Shown piece by piece: positions 52,266 through 62,179 of a stretch of 64,000 nt of DNA; within the stretch, counting starts at the first letter, position 1, and each line of letters opens with the position of its first letter. Below the pieces are notes generated by a model that did no database searches, had not been told where the DNA came from, and saw nothing but the letters and a program-made list of their open reading frames with translations. This stretch comes from an uncultured bacterium (lineage in GTDB: Bacteria; Vulcanimicrobiota; Xenobia; Xenobiales; Xenobiaceae), in assembly GCA_934621605.1 (NCBI GenBank), contig CAKTUZ010000010.1, positions 1 through 64,000 on the forward strand, given 5' to 3'. Made by a program: the position numbers and the translations under genes.

Positions 52266-52335
52266 GAATATAGACAAACGTACGCCCGCCTTCATCCCCG
52301 ATATAAAAGGTAGGGAATTTTCGGCGGGGATATAC
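52266..52335 (-). ncRNA. Structured RNA element, copy B
   Basis: On the minus strand CCGCC (52327-52323) pairs with GGCGG (52290-52286) around exactly 32 bases: GAAA, ATTCCC, a 13-base loop, GGGGAT, GAA. The 6-bp stem covaries with that of copy A at 10569-10638. The 3' flank GGCGGGCGTACGTT matches copy A closely. A weak basal helix AGTATA/TATATT is possible. No strong terminator follows. It sits after the roadblock gene and before the SPOR gene. Confidence 0.55.
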
Positions 52336-52340
52336 TAAAG

Positions 52341-54875
52341 CTAAAGTTCTAAGGCCTCTTGAACACGCTCAAGCTTGCCGGGGATATCTCTGCGCCAGAC
52401 AAATTCGGCAGCGCCCTTGTCTAAAATGCACACAATTACCGACTCATCCTTCAAAGGATAAATGGCCAACATCTGATTATCAGTATCCACCATCAGAGCA
52501 AAACATTTACCGACATTAAGCTCAGAAAGATAATTGGAAGCAGCATCATACATACGAGCAGCGGCCATGGCCATATCATCGCAATCCTGAGTCGTAGACT
52601 CTACTACCACATCATCCATAACTATAACAGCATCAAAGAAACTATCTATAACGGTGAGACCGACCAAACTCTTTTTGAGAGTATCATCTTTAACGAGACT
52701 ACCGCCGTATTTTAAGGAACCTGTCTCTATAGTGTGGACGGCTAAAGTGAGATTGTCAGCCGCAGGATAAAGATCCAGGCAACCTGACTCACCGGCGATA
52801 AAGACACGTTGTACAGTTCCCAAAGCAGCTTCATCGGCGATACCGTTTATATTATTAATCAATTCCGGCTGGTAAGCGGCAGCCAATTCGGGATCGGAGA
52901 AAGTTTCCATTGCCCCCAAGAAAGGCATACCGTCATCCCCCACAATCATAGCTGAAGAGGTACCCAAATCAGAAACAGCATTGAGATCGGCTTCTAAAAC
53001 GTCAGGATCGTTATTTTCCAACAACTGCTCCAAAAGACGACTGACAATATCGCTAAGCGACTCGCTTCCGGCCGATAAGAAAGCCGGCAGATCGGGAGTA
53101 ATTTCTTCAGAAGAAGGACTGACTTCACCCCCGGACTGAAGGACTTCTGATTCGGGAAGCTGAGACTCATCTTTGCCCTCTTTGAGGGGCTCGACAGGTT
53201 CAGAAATTTCCTCCGACGGAAGTTCGATAGAAGTAGCTTCATCTTCTTTTACAGACTCAATCGGAGCAGCTTTTTCGGGCAGTTCTTCAGTAACAGCTTC
53301 CGATTCGGGCTCAACGGTAACAGATTGCTCGTCAACGGATTCTTCAGTTAATTCAACTCCGGCAACTTCCGGCTGCCTAGAGTCAATTTTGTCTATAGAA
53401 CTATCCAAAACGACAGTAGATTCAGTTTCGACTGCAGGCATAGCTCCATTTTCCTGCAAAACGGCAGCTTCTTCCGTGGCAACCGATTCTGCATCACTTT
53501 TCGGATCGACTACTTTGCTATCACTAACCAATTCAGACTCGGCAATATTTTCAACGGAAGGCTCATCCTTAGCCACTGTTTCGGCTATAACAACAGGCTC
53601 AACCTTCGGAAGATGTTCAGGTTCAACCTCAAGGACAACTTCATGAGAAGGTTCAGCAACCTTTTCCGGTACAGACACTTCCACTTCGGGAACACCTAAG
53701 AAATATTCACCGACGATGCGCCCCACACTGACACTGGTCATATCGTCAATACCTGCTAAGAAATCGCTGACTACAGAGCGGCAAGCACGATCGGAGATAG
53801 AGTTGATAGTCTCTTGCAAAGCGTCAATATCATTAACTATAAACATACGCTCGCCTTCAGCTTCGATAACTTTGTAAGCTTCGGCGCTGACTGTTCCGGA
53901 AGTTACGGCAAAAGTGCAATCAGGGTGGAAGAAACGACTGCGAGTAATAATACGAAAAACAGAATTGGCGTCCAATCCCTGCTCAGAGATGGAAAACATC
54001 AACAGAGAGCCCTTGTAGTCAGCGAAAACTTCACAGCTGTGATTATTGTCTTCACTGCGGAAAAGGATGTGCTCGCTGTCAACGCCGCAATCGAGCAAAG
54101 CGGCACCCACAGTGTAAGCCAACCACATATTGCGGCGAGCCAAAACAGCCCCTTGAGGGCAAACAGAAAGCGATTGCACAATTTGCTCGTCGGAAATAGC
54201 CTTACCGCAATGGAAACAGCGGAAACCGCGCTTGGCAGCTTCATCCAAGGCTGCCAGGCTGGAGACACGACTTACCTTTTGGCCAGTTTCTTTACAAAAA
54301 ACTTCAAACTCACAATTGATAATATTCATGTCGGCCATAATCTTGACATCTTCGCCGACTTCAAAAACGGAACGCCCCTGAGCAGCTTCAGGGAGAGAAA
54401 CCACACCGCGTTCAGAGACAATTTTTAAAAGCTTACGTACGCCAGGACTGCGCAAACAAGCCGCAGCCTTGCGCTCCCATTCGCCGACTGGCAAAGGCTC
54501 GGAGTCCTCACGCAGGAATTCAAAATAAGGCGAAACGACAGGCAATTCTTGACATTTAGCTTGAGGGACGGCCTTCTTTACTGTTTCCAGATACTCTTCC
54601 CAAGTAGAGGCTCCTTTACTCTCATCCCAAGCTCCGCCGACGACTAAAGCTTTCTCTTCAGGCAAGAAGTGATAGTAGAACATTTCACCGGCCGGAGTAA
54701 CGACAACATCCCCATCCAAAGAAGCCAAATTGCTTCCTTTGCCCAACATTTCAACGAACTGCTCATGGCCACCGGATATAACAGGGCAAAATTTTTGGCC
54801 GAGCAAGTTGGCCAAAACATTTTTGCTGTCGTTAATACTGTGAAGACCTGTCAATTTTCTGCGTACGAATTGCAT
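52341..54875 (-). CDS. Large protein with zinc CxxC, nuclease-like and two roadblock-like domains
   Basis: About 844 residues. ATG 54875 has GAGGAG upstream; a TTG at 54896 is possible. Residues 1-200 are unrecognised. A CFHC pair at about 220-223, with a later Cys, suggests a zinc knuckle. Residues 250-355 resemble a restriction-endonuclease-like fold, but the final ExK-type pair is not intact. Residues 400-630 are an acidic Ser/Glu/Val linker. The C-terminus has two roadblock/LC7-like units (AMIVGDDGMPFLG..., DNLTLAVHTIETGS; then AVIVMDDVVVES..., NQMLAIYPLKDESVIVC). Roadblock proteins regulate small Ras-like GTPases such as MglA in polarity and motility, which would fit the PilT genes. Assignment is by pattern. 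Confidence 0.7.
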   Translation of the reverse strand: MQFVRRKLTGLHSINDSKNVLANLLGQKFCPVISGGHEQFVEMLGKGSNLASLDGDVVVTPAGEMFYYHFLPEEKALVVGGAWDESKGASTWEEYLETVKKAVPQAKCQELPVVSPYFEFLREDSEPLPVGEWERKAAACLRSPGVRKLLKIVSERGVVSLPEAAQGRSVFEVGEDVKIMADMNIINCEFEVFCKETGQKVSRVSSLAALDEAAKRGFRCFHCGKAISDEQIVQSLSVCPQGAVLARRNMWLAYTVGAALLDCGVDSEHILFRSEDNNHSCEVFADYKGSLLMFSISEQGLDANSVFRIITRSRFFHPDCTFAVTSGTVSAEAYKVIEAEGERMFIVNDIDALQETINSISDRACRSVVSDFLAGIDDMTSVSVGRIVGEYFLGVPEVEVSVPEKVAEPSHEVVLEVEPEHLPKVEPVVIAETVAKDEPSVENIAESELVSDSKVVDPKSDAESVATEEAAVLQENGAMPAVETESTVVLDSSIDKIDSRQPEVAGVELTEESVDEQSVTVEPESEAVTEELPEKAAPIESVKEDEATSIELPSEEISEPVEPLKEGKDESQLPESEVLQSGGEVSPSSEEITPDLPAFLSAGSESLSDIVSRLLEQLLENNDPDVLEADLNAVSDLGTSSAMIVGDDGMPFLGAMETFSDPELAAAYQPELINNINGIADEAALGTVQRVFIAGESGCLDLYPAADNLTLAVHTIETGSLKYGGSLVKDDTLKKSLVGLTVIDSFFDAVIVMDDVVVESTTQDCDDMAMAAARMYDAASNYLSELNVGKCFALMVDTDNQMLAIYPLKDESVIVCILDKGAAEFVWRRDIPGKLERVQEALEL

Positions 54876-55016
54876 ATTAAAAACTAAACTCCTCAAACCA
54901 CATTATTCGTCGCCGTCAGCGAAAAAAATTGCCGTTCGACTTCTGCAACCTCTCGGCAATTCCTTTGCTAAGTCGGCAGTTCAGCTCCATTGAGTTCTTA
55001 GCTAGAGCTCTTTTCA

Positions 55017-55045
55017 TTGTTAAAAGCCGTTTTTTGTGGTAGATT
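55017..55045 (+). promoter_or_regulatory. Sigma-70 promoter for the 55162 gene
   Basis: TTGTTA (55017-55022), a 17-base spacer and TAGATT (55040-55045) lie about 115 bases before the start codon. Confidence 0.55.
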
Positions 55046-55161
55046 GAGGAGATAGTGAAATTACCGGTGATCTTAAGCCGAAATCCTTAATTTCTCCGGG
55101 AAAAAGTATATTGAAAGAGTTATCGAAGATAAGGTCATATATTCTAAGGAGGTTAAATTTA

Positions 55162-56262
55162 ATGCTGACGCCCTTTGTCAGGAAGACACGGATAAGCTCG
55201 TCCTTGCTTCTCGTTCTGGCGTTCCTAGCCGTTTTCTTGGCAATCCCTCATACGATTTTTGCCGCTTCTCCGGCCAGCGTGTTTGTTGACGGTATGCGTG
55301 TAGACACTACTCCTGTGGTTCGCGACGGCGTGACTTATCTACCCATACAAGTTATGGCTCAAGCCTTGCAAGCTGAGATCATTTGGGATTCAAAACTCAA
55401 TACTGTCAAAGTAAATGGTAAAGTTGCCTCTTCCCCCGTTTACAATAACGGCGGACGTATATATTTACCCGTAGAGACTTTCGTCGGTTCCATGGGCGGG
55501 TCCGTCAATTTTGATGGTCGTAGCAACCGCATACTTATTGTCACCAACAATAAAGGTTCTGCCAAAACGCAAACCGCTTCTTCACCCGTCAAACAAACTG
55601 TAAGCCAAAATACCTACGTAAAGCCTACGACTACTTCTAACCAACCAGTCGGCAATAACAGCAAAACTGGTGTCCAGGTCAACAATAGTTCTACCGTAAG
55701 CCAAACGTCCGGTTTTAATCAGCCTGGTACCCCTAACAGCTACGCCCCCAACCAAATTCAAACCAACGTTTCGCTGCGTCCAGTAGATGCCTCTCCTTAT
55801 TTGGCTTCGAATTTGCAGCCCGGCCCTATCCAAGGCGTAAATACCATGCGCGGCGGTAGTGCTAACTTACCGTCCAATTCTCAACGCCCTCAGAATGGCC
55901 GTGTTTACGTACCCAAGAGTGCTAAGAACGAAGTCTTCCAAGTAACAGTCACTAACTTAGAGACTATCTCTATTTTGAAAGATTTCTATCGTCCTAAGGA
56001 AGGTTATAAGTACGTTATAGCTTATCTTTCACAACAAAATATCTCTCAACAAGTTCAAATTTATACCGGCCGTTTTTCTCTCTTAGACCAAAAGTCTAAT
56101 TCCTACGATTACATAGAAGGATTAAGCAACTTTTGGCTAGTAATTTTACGGCCTTACGGCATTAACTTCGGCTATTTAGTCTTTGAAGTTCCCGCCGATT
56201 CCAAACCGGTAAGTTTGGTACTTCATTCCCTGAATCAGGCTCCGCTGTCCATAGATATTTAA
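55162..56262 (+). CDS. Exported copper-amine-oxidase-N domain protein with DUF4352-like C-terminus
   Basis: About 366 residues from ATG 55162, fixed by AAGGAGG nine bases upstream. A signal peptide (SSLLLVLAFLAVFLAIPHTIFA) is followed by a Cu_amine_oxidN1-type domain (about 37-130, VFVDGMRVDTTPVVRDGVTYLPI..., GRIYLPVETF). This is an adhesion or wall-binding fold common in Firmicutes, not an oxidase. After an Asn/Ser/Gln-rich linker comes a beta-rich C-terminal domain resembling DUF4352. It probably acts at the cell surface. A sugar-binding protein gene follows 120 bases later. Confidence 0.85.
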   Translation: MLTPFVRKTRISSSLLLVLAFLAVFLAIPHTIFAASPASVFVDGMRVDTTPVVRDGVTYLPIQVMAQALQAEIIWDSKLNTVKVNGKVASSPVYNNGGRIYLPVETFVGSMGGSVNFDGRSNRILIVTNNKGSAKTQTASSPVKQTVSQNTYVKPTTTSNQPVGNNSKTGVQVNNSSTVSQTSGFNQPGTPNSYAPNQIQTNVSLRPVDASPYLASNLQPGPIQGVNTMRGGSANLPSNSQRPQNGRVYVPKSAKNEVFQVTVTNLETISILKDFYRPKEGYKYVIAYLSQQNISQQVQIYTGRFSLLDQKSNSYDYIEGLSNFWLVILRPYGINFGYLVFEVPADSKPVSLVLHSLNQAPLSIDI

Positions 56263-56382
56263 GTAAATTGTTACTCCGTTTTACAGTTTCAAAGCGGAGG
56301 CAATTTTCTGCGTATTCTGGATTAAATGACCGACTTCAGAAATATAATTTTCCTTCTACGAAAGAAAAGGAGTTGCGTAAAT

Positions 56383-57705
56383 ATGGTGCCGAGAACGCGC
56401 CTTGCGTACATTGCGTCAATAGTCCTGGCTATCTTTGCTTTTGTCATCATTTGCGGAGCCACCGTGAGTCGTGCTGACGAGCCTGTAGAAATTACCTTCT
56501 GGCACGCCATGAGCAGATCTCGCGGTAAAGTGCTCGCCCAGCTGGTTGATGAATTTAACAAAGCTAACCCCAATATAGTTGTTAAGTCAGTTTGCATTCA
56601 ATCTCAAAATAAAGAGTATGGCAATGACTACAACGCCCTCTATTCCAAAATTCTGGAAAATATTGCCAAAAATACCCCTCCCGATGTAGCCCAAGTATAC
56701 GAAAACTGGACTACTCAGTATGTCGGTATCGATGCTCTGGTGCCTGTGGAAAGCCTTATGACCAGCAGCGACAAAGCGGCTATGAAAGATATTGTGCCTG
56801 TCTTCCTCAGTGCCAATACTTTTACTTCCCCCAGTGGCGAGAAGCAGCTTTACACTTTGCCCTTTAATAAGTCCATCTATGTTTTGTTCTATAACAAGAA
56901 CATCTTCAGAGAGCTCGGGCTTAAACCTCCGACAAATTGGCAGGAGCTTAGCAAAGTTGCCAAAGTTATCTCCGACCGCAAAGGCATTCCCGGTTTAGCC
57001 TTCCAACCTAGTGTCGATATTTTTGGCCACTACCTCTACTCTTACGGCGGAACCTACATAAGTAAGACTAATAACGGTGCCGGTTTCGGCGGACGCTTAG
57101 GTGTAGCCGACCTCGGATATTGGGTAGATTTAGTGCACAAAGATCACTCTGCCAAGCCTACTTTCGATGCGGTAAAGCTCTTCCAAAACGGTCAAGCCGG
57201 CATGTATATCGAAACGACTTCCCGTATCGGCGGTTTTGAAAATGCCCGTGCCAGCGGCTTGGACTTCGGTGTAATGCCCATTCCCAAAGGTAGCACCCAA
57301 GCCAGTCAGTTTGCCGGCACCAACTTGGCCATTTTCAGAGGAGCCAACGATGTAGAAAAGCAAAACGCCGCCTACAAGTTCGTCTCTTATATGTGCAGTC
57401 CAAATGTTACCGCCAAATGGTCAATTCAAACTGGTTACTTGCCTGTACGTAAGTCAGCCATAAATTCAGCCGCTTATCAGAACCATATCAAACAGCATCC
57501 CGAGTATGCCGTAGGACTCAGATCCTTAGATAAGGCTACAGTTCAGCCGCGAGTTCCCGTTTGGGAATCTATTCGCAGTATTTTGGACGATGCCATGTTT
57601 AAGGCTTTGGGCCGCAAATGCGACACAGAAACGGCTCTTCAGGAGGCCGTCGATACTTCTAATAAGTTGCTCTATTCGGTAGGTAACTACGAGAGTGACA
57701 ATTAA
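56383..57705 (+). CDS. Extracellular sugar-binding protein (ABC transporter, family 1)
   Basis: About 440 residues from ATG 56383 (AAAGGAG ten bases upstream). A signal peptide (LAYIASIVLAIFAFVIICGA) without a lipobox Cys at the end precedes a family 1 solute-binding protein: VEITFWHAMSRSRGKVLAQLVDEFNKANP, YTLPFNKSIYVLFYNKNIF, GQAGMYIETTSRIGGFENA and KFVSYMCSPNVTAKWSIQTGYLPVR. The fold is that of UgpB and maltose-type binders; glycerol-3-phosphate or a disaccharide is plausible. No permease or ATPase gene is adjacent, so it must serve a transporter encoded elsewhere or act as a sensor. Confidence 0.9.
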   Translation: MVPRTRLAYIASIVLAIFAFVIICGATVSRADEPVEITFWHAMSRSRGKVLAQLVDEFNKANPNIVVKSVCIQSQNKEYGNDYNALYSKILENIAKNTPPDVAQVYENWTTQYVGIDALVPVESLMTSSDKAAMKDIVPVFLSANTFTSPSGEKQLYTLPFNKSIYVLFYNKNIFRELGLKPPTNWQELSKVAKVISDRKGIPGLAFQPSVDIFGHYLYSYGGTYISKTNNGAGFGGRLGVADLGYWVDLVHKDHSAKPTFDAVKLFQNGQAGMYIETTSRIGGFENARASGLDFGVMPIPKGSTQASQFAGTNLAIFRGANDVEKQNAAYKFVSYMCSPNVTAKWSIQTGYLPVRKSAINSAAYQNHIKQHPEYAVGLRSLDKATVQPRVPVWESIRSILDDAMFKALGRKCDTETALQEAVDTSNKLLYSVGNYESDN

Positions 57706-57730
57706 CGAATATTCAGCTAATTGAATAAGA

Positions 57731-57770
57731 AAAAGCATGGCTCTCGTTTTTCGGGAACATGCTTTTTTTT
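57731..57770 (+). terminator. Terminator of the binding-protein gene
   Basis: AAAAGCATG pairs with CATGCTTTT around an 18-base loop and is followed by a run of Ts. Confidence 0.88.
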
Positions 57771-57821
57771 GTTCATCTTTAGATAGCCAAGTTAAGTTTT
57801 ACAAAGCTAGCTTCTTTTTTT

Positions 57822-59402
57822 ATGCCGTTGCACGATTTTGCCCAAGATTCTCATCCCACTCAAAACTCAGTCAATATGAGCGAAAACAGACAGTTGCGTT
57901 TTTATTTGCAGTCTTTACGTCTCAATCAATTCAGTCAGACGTTATTATTTTTTACTTTTCTTCTTTTCCTTATTGCTACCAACACACAGTCAGGCTGGCT
58001 TTTTGTCTTAATTTCCTTACTTTTAAGCCTAGTTATAGTCGACGGAATCCAAGTTTTTTTTACAGCCACGAGAGCCGTTGCCAATCTAAAACTGACTATA
58101 AAGCCCGAGTATACGGATACATATCTGACTCCAGCCGTAAATGGCGGATACGTGGGCAATTACGACCACATTTACTCCTTTTATCTGCGTTTGGACAATC
58201 AATCTTCAAAGGCTTTTGTCAATATACAGATATACTTCGACAACCAGTCGGATTCTATTGTCTACACTTTAGATAAAACAAAATCTTTACCCTTAACTTT
58301 GCAACCCAATCAAGAGACAATGGAGCCTTCTCCCACAACTCTGCGCGTATTGACCAAACTATATAATTTGGAAACTTTCCCAGAGATAGACAATTTATCC
58401 AAACATCTTAAACAGGAAGGAGAAGTAACTGCTGAAACGAGTACGAACACTATGGGCAATCAACTTACAGTAATTATAGATAATATAGGGCCCCATAAAG
58501 CGACCAAGCTCAATTATAAAATTCGGATAAAACAGCGAGGAAGATATTCGGCAGCTCCTTCTGCTTTCAGATTTTACTCCTATCTGGGTATGGTTAGCTG
58601 TACCCTATCTGTCGATCTAAACTTCTGCCCTCTCTATATCGCTCCGGAAATTGTAGACTTAAAACCAGCCAAACGGTTATTCAGAACAGCGCATACCCCA
58701 AATGAATATATGCCCAAAAAAAGTTTAAATGAAACTGAAAACTTCTACGGTCTGCACGAATTTCGAATCGGTGAAAATATTCGCCATATCCATTGGGCCA
58801 CCAGTGCCAGAATGGGAAATTTAATGGTGCGAGAATTTCAAGTTGATCCGCCACAGGAAAAAAAATATCCTGTATTGATAAATATAATGGCTTCAACCAA
58901 TTATGCAACCACTTTTTCTCAGGTACCGTACGCCTTGGAAATGGCCTTACTGATCGTAAATTCAATAGCAGAATTATGCAAAAAAGAAAGCAGAGAAATT
59001 GCCGTCTTATTCCATACAAATAAAGGCCCAATAACTATATGTGAAAGTAGTAAATTAAATTATCCGCTAAAACAATTTTTAGCCGAAGTCACTTTGACAT
59101 CAGAACCTAAATTTACTAATTCTCACCCCCCTCAGCAATCAGCAGAATATATAAAAAACTACCTTTCAAAAAAATATGATAGAGTAATTACATGCCAAAT
59201 TGCCTTACATCCACATATAGATTTAGAACTTTGTGACAACGGATGTGCCATTTTTCTATTTATACAATCACCCGACATCGATCAAAATACGACAGATGAA
59301 TTTGCTCTTGCAACACTTGTATTAAAACGCAAAGGTATAAACGCACATTGTATAACTATTCAAGACGATCTGGAAGAGATACTTGAGGGGTGTATTCAAT
59401 GA
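57822..59402 (+). CDS. DUF58-domain protein
   Basis: 526 residues with two close membrane segments (about 40-80). The DUF58 signature is at about 300-345: FYGLHEFRIGENIRHIHWATSARMGNLMVREFQ. The remainder resembles a von Willebrand A-like fold. DUF58 proteins usually work with a MoxR ATPase and a transglutaminase-like membrane protein; the latter follows with an ATGA overlap, but no MoxR gene is present here. No good ribosome site precedes ATG 57822; ATG 57876 is an alternative. Thought to assist complex assembly or envelope stress responses. Confidence 0.86.
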   Translation: MPLHDFAQDSHPTQNSVNMSENRQLRFYLQSLRLNQFSQTLLFFTFLLFLIATNTQSGWLFVLISLLLSLVIVDGIQVFFTATRAVANLKLTIKPEYTDTYLTPAVNGGYVGNYDHIYSFYLRLDNQSSKAFVNIQIYFDNQSDSIVYTLDKTKSLPLTLQPNQETMEPSPTTLRVLTKLYNLETFPEIDNLSKHLKQEGEVTAETSTNTMGNQLTVIIDNIGPHKATKLNYKIRIKQRGRYSAAPSAFRFYSYLGMVSCTLSVDLNFCPLYIAPEIVDLKPAKRLFRTAHTPNEYMPKKSLNETENFYGLHEFRIGENIRHIHWATSARMGNLMVREFQVDPPQEKKYPVLINIMASTNYATTFSQVPYALEMALLIVNSIAELCKKESREIAVLFHTNKGPITICESSKLNYPLKQFLAEVTLTSEPKFTNSHPPQQSAEYIKNYLSKKYDRVITCQIALHPHIDLELCDNGCAIFLFIQSPDIDQNTTDEFALATLVLKRKGINAHCITIQDDLEEILEGCIQ

Positions 59403-62041
59403 CTGAACAGCAGACAATTCACAAAAGTTGGGGACAGCTAAACGGTCTACTCTCAGAGCCACCCCCCGAGCCTCCTCAAAAGAAAGCTAGAACTTTAGAG
59501 CGGCTCTTCTTGCTTTTATCAGGTCGATACCCTTATGCAGAAGATTCGCTTTCAATGCGTATAAGCGTCATGCTCTGCGAAATAACCTCTCTGTTTAGTA
59601 CCTTTATTGCCTTAGAATACCCAAAATATTGGTATTTATATTTAATTTTCCTAATATCAGGTCATATATATTCATATAAATCCAGAAAACATGGCGCCTG
59701 TCTGATGAACTTTTTTATCAGTCTCTATATGCTCGTTATTTTGGGTAATTTTTTTATAAATTTAATTGCCTCCCCTTACAGCACCAATCAATCTCTAGTT
59801 ATGCTGCTAACAGGTTTACTGGTAGGTCATAGTTTTGACTTACCCAGACGTAGAGACCTTAACTACTCTATTTTGGTCAGTTTATTGCTCTTGGGATTTT
59901 CGGCCACCATCTTCAACACTATGATGTTTGCCATAAATTTAGGTGTCTATCTGATATTTTTTTCTCAAGCTGTTCATTTTTATTGCCTTTCCCAAAACCG
60001 CAATGCCGCTTTTATAGCTCATAATTCTAATAAATTAGAGGCTGCTGCTGAACAACCGATAGTACGAAACAGATTTATTCCTTTAAAGGCCATACTAAAA
60101 AGATACATAACACCATATTTGGACGGAGCGGCCTTCTATTTGTTGACATTTTTGCTAGTAGCTACGATTATCTTCGTAACGACACCGCGCTTTTCCGGTT
60201 TGGCAAGTTTTAGACTGCAAACCAATCTTCACTTCAATTTAAATCTAAATAGAGACAGCACTCATGGTGAGTTAATTGATCCATCCTCCCCTTCAAGCTT
60301 AAAAAATCTACTATTCGGAAAGAAACGCTCTGATAATACTCTAGCTATTATCAGTCCTAACGATGATCTTAGCATCAATAATCCAGCTTCACCAAGCGAA
60401 AGTAAACAATTGGCTATGCAAATTCGCACCAACAGTGAAGCGCCTCTTTATTGCCGAGGTTTAGCTTACCGCCATTACAATGGACGCCAATGGACTATAG
60501 ATCAAAAATCATTACCTCATGAAGTAAGCAACGGCTCTTTTCTTCGTCCCAGTCCGCCTATGTTTAGCCGCTCTTTCTACAAACAAATGTATGAGCAAGG
60601 TTTGCGTCCGCCACGTCCGAGTTCCACAGAAATAACTACTCAAATATTCTACATTGAACATGATATAAATAATGTAATCTTTACACCTTATTGGCCCATG
60701 TTTGCCCAATATCCGACAGAAACTTTCTTTATCGATCGCGATAACGGACTGCGTTCTCCTAATATTTTGGAAAAAGGTACCATTTATACGATCAATTCCG
60801 TAGCCTCGGCTCCTCTAATTCCCGATAAACAAGCTGTTCAACAGCTTTACGCTCAATTTAATAATGCACAAAAACTTGATTATGAACAGGAGGCTTGGCA
60901 AGAAGCTCTTAATTTCCGGGGCGAACCGCCGTCGTTAGGCGACAACAATCCTTTGCTAAGAGAAGATTTGAACCGCAGAGAATACAAAGAGTTATTGAAT
61001 CTGCCCAATAATATAACTGCTCGCACGCGTTTTTTAACCATGCGTTTAACCAATCAATACTCCGATCCAGCTTTAAAAGTACTAGCTCTAGCTCATTTTT
61101 TACGTTCTAACTGCAATTATATAGATCCAGCCCCCTCGGTACCTTCCAATAAAGAATTAACCGATTATTTTATTTTCACCACTAAAATGGGTAACTGTAG
61201 AAATTTTGCCAGTTCCCTAGCCGTTATGTGTCGCATTATAGGTATTCCCAGTCGTTATGTTTGCGGATATGTCGCCAGATATTACAATCCTTTCACCGGC
61301 AATTATGAAGTTTACTTAAGCGACCTTCATGCTTGGACGGAAGTTTTTCTCGAGAGCTATGATTCAAAATGGGTAACTGTAGACGCCGTCAGTCCAAACC
61401 AAGTAGGCGGCCGCAAAGTGAAGGGTGCTCGCTTTAATTTACAACCATTACTAAAATATTTGGCCTACAAATTGAATTTCATACAATTGTCCGAGCTGAA
61501 AAAAAGTTTTAGTGATCCTTGGTTCTATTTTGAATTGACCGTAATAATCTTAACGCTGAGTTTGAACATTTGGATCTTCAGTAATTACCAAACTGTAAAT
61601 TTAGCTATGTTAATCCTATTCAACAGCGATTTGCCTTTTAGTAAAAGGCTCATTGCCGCAGGTAGACTGTCAAGATTATCGTTTCAGCTGAAAATCTGGC
61701 AACAGACATCATTTAATTCCGACATTGAACGACTATACAGTTTCATAAAAATTTTATTGACTTCTCTTAGAATATACCAAGCTCCAGGACAGACCATACG
61801 TCAATTCTGCGAAACTGTAACTGATACAAAGATAAGTTCCATTTTGCAACATACAGGCAAACTGTATGAAAAAGAACTTTATGCTCAAAGTGAGTTCTCA
61901 GAGCCTCTTACTCCGATAGCCCAACAAAATTTATCCAGTTTCTTTAAACATTTATCAACTCAAACGCAAAAGGAACTGCTTAGTTTATTGACAATCAATC
62001 CAAGCGACTTGCACCGAACCGACAAACAAAAGAAAAGCTAA
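59399..62041 (+). CDS. TgpA-like membrane transglutaminase
   Basis: About 880 residues. The N-terminal 250 residues contain about six or seven membrane spans (DUF3488/TgpA_N type). A periplasmic region follows, then a transglutaminase core with Cys600 (MGNCRNFASSLAVMC), His644 (DLHAWTEVF) and Asp662 (TVDAVSP), all in place. Another membrane span (about 720) and a cytoplasmic DUF4129-like tail end the protein. ATG 59399 overlaps the DUF58 stop and has GAGGGG eight bases upstream. These cysteine-protease-like enzymes act on envelope substrates that are mostly unknown. Confidence 0.9.
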   Translation: MTEQQTIHKSWGQLNGLLSEPPPEPPQKKARTLERLFLLLSGRYPYAEDSLSMRISVMLCEITSLFSTFIALEYPKYWYLYLIFLISGHIYSYKSRKHGACLMNFFISLYMLVILGNFFINLIASPYSTNQSLVMLLTGLLVGHSFDLPRRRDLNYSILVSLLLLGFSATIFNTMMFAINLGVYLIFFSQAVHFYCLSQNRNAAFIAHNSNKLEAAAEQPIVRNRFIPLKAILKRYITPYLDGAAFYLLTFLLVATIIFVTTPRFSGLASFRLQTNLHFNLNLNRDSTHGELIDPSSPSSLKNLLFGKKRSDNTLAIISPNDDLSINNPASPSESKQLAMQIRTNSEAPLYCRGLAYRHYNGRQWTIDQKSLPHEVSNGSFLRPSPPMFSRSFYKQMYEQGLRPPRPSSTEITTQIFYIEHDINNVIFTPYWPMFAQYPTETFFIDRDNGLRSPNILEKGTIYTINSVASAPLIPDKQAVQQLYAQFNNAQKLDYEQEAWQEALNFRGEPPSLGDNNPLLREDLNRREYKELLNLPNNITARTRFLTMRLTNQYSDPALKVLALAHFLRSNCNYIDPAPSVPSNKELTDYFIFTTKMGNCRNFASSLAVMCRIIGIPSRYVCGYVARYYNPFTGNYEVYLSDLHAWTEVFLESYDSKWVTVDAVSPNQVGGRKVKGARFNLQPLLKYLAYKLNFIQLSELKKSFSDPWFYFELTVIILTLSLNIWIFSNYQTVNLAMLILFNSDLPFSKRLIAAGRLSRLSFQLKIWQQTSFNSDIERLYSFIKILLTSLRIYQAPGQTIRQFCETVTDTKISSILQHTGKLYEKELYAQSEFSEPLTPIAQQNLSSFFKHLSTQTQKELLSLLTINPSDLHRTDKQKKS

Positions 62042-62179
62042 ATTCTTCAATATTCAGCATTCGATTATTCCAACCGACTTAGGCCGAAGTCACTTGTAAG
62101 AAGGAAGTTAAGCAAAACAGAGGAAATTTTAAGCGAATTCTTTCTTATACTATTACCTGAAAGGGACATAAATCTACTC

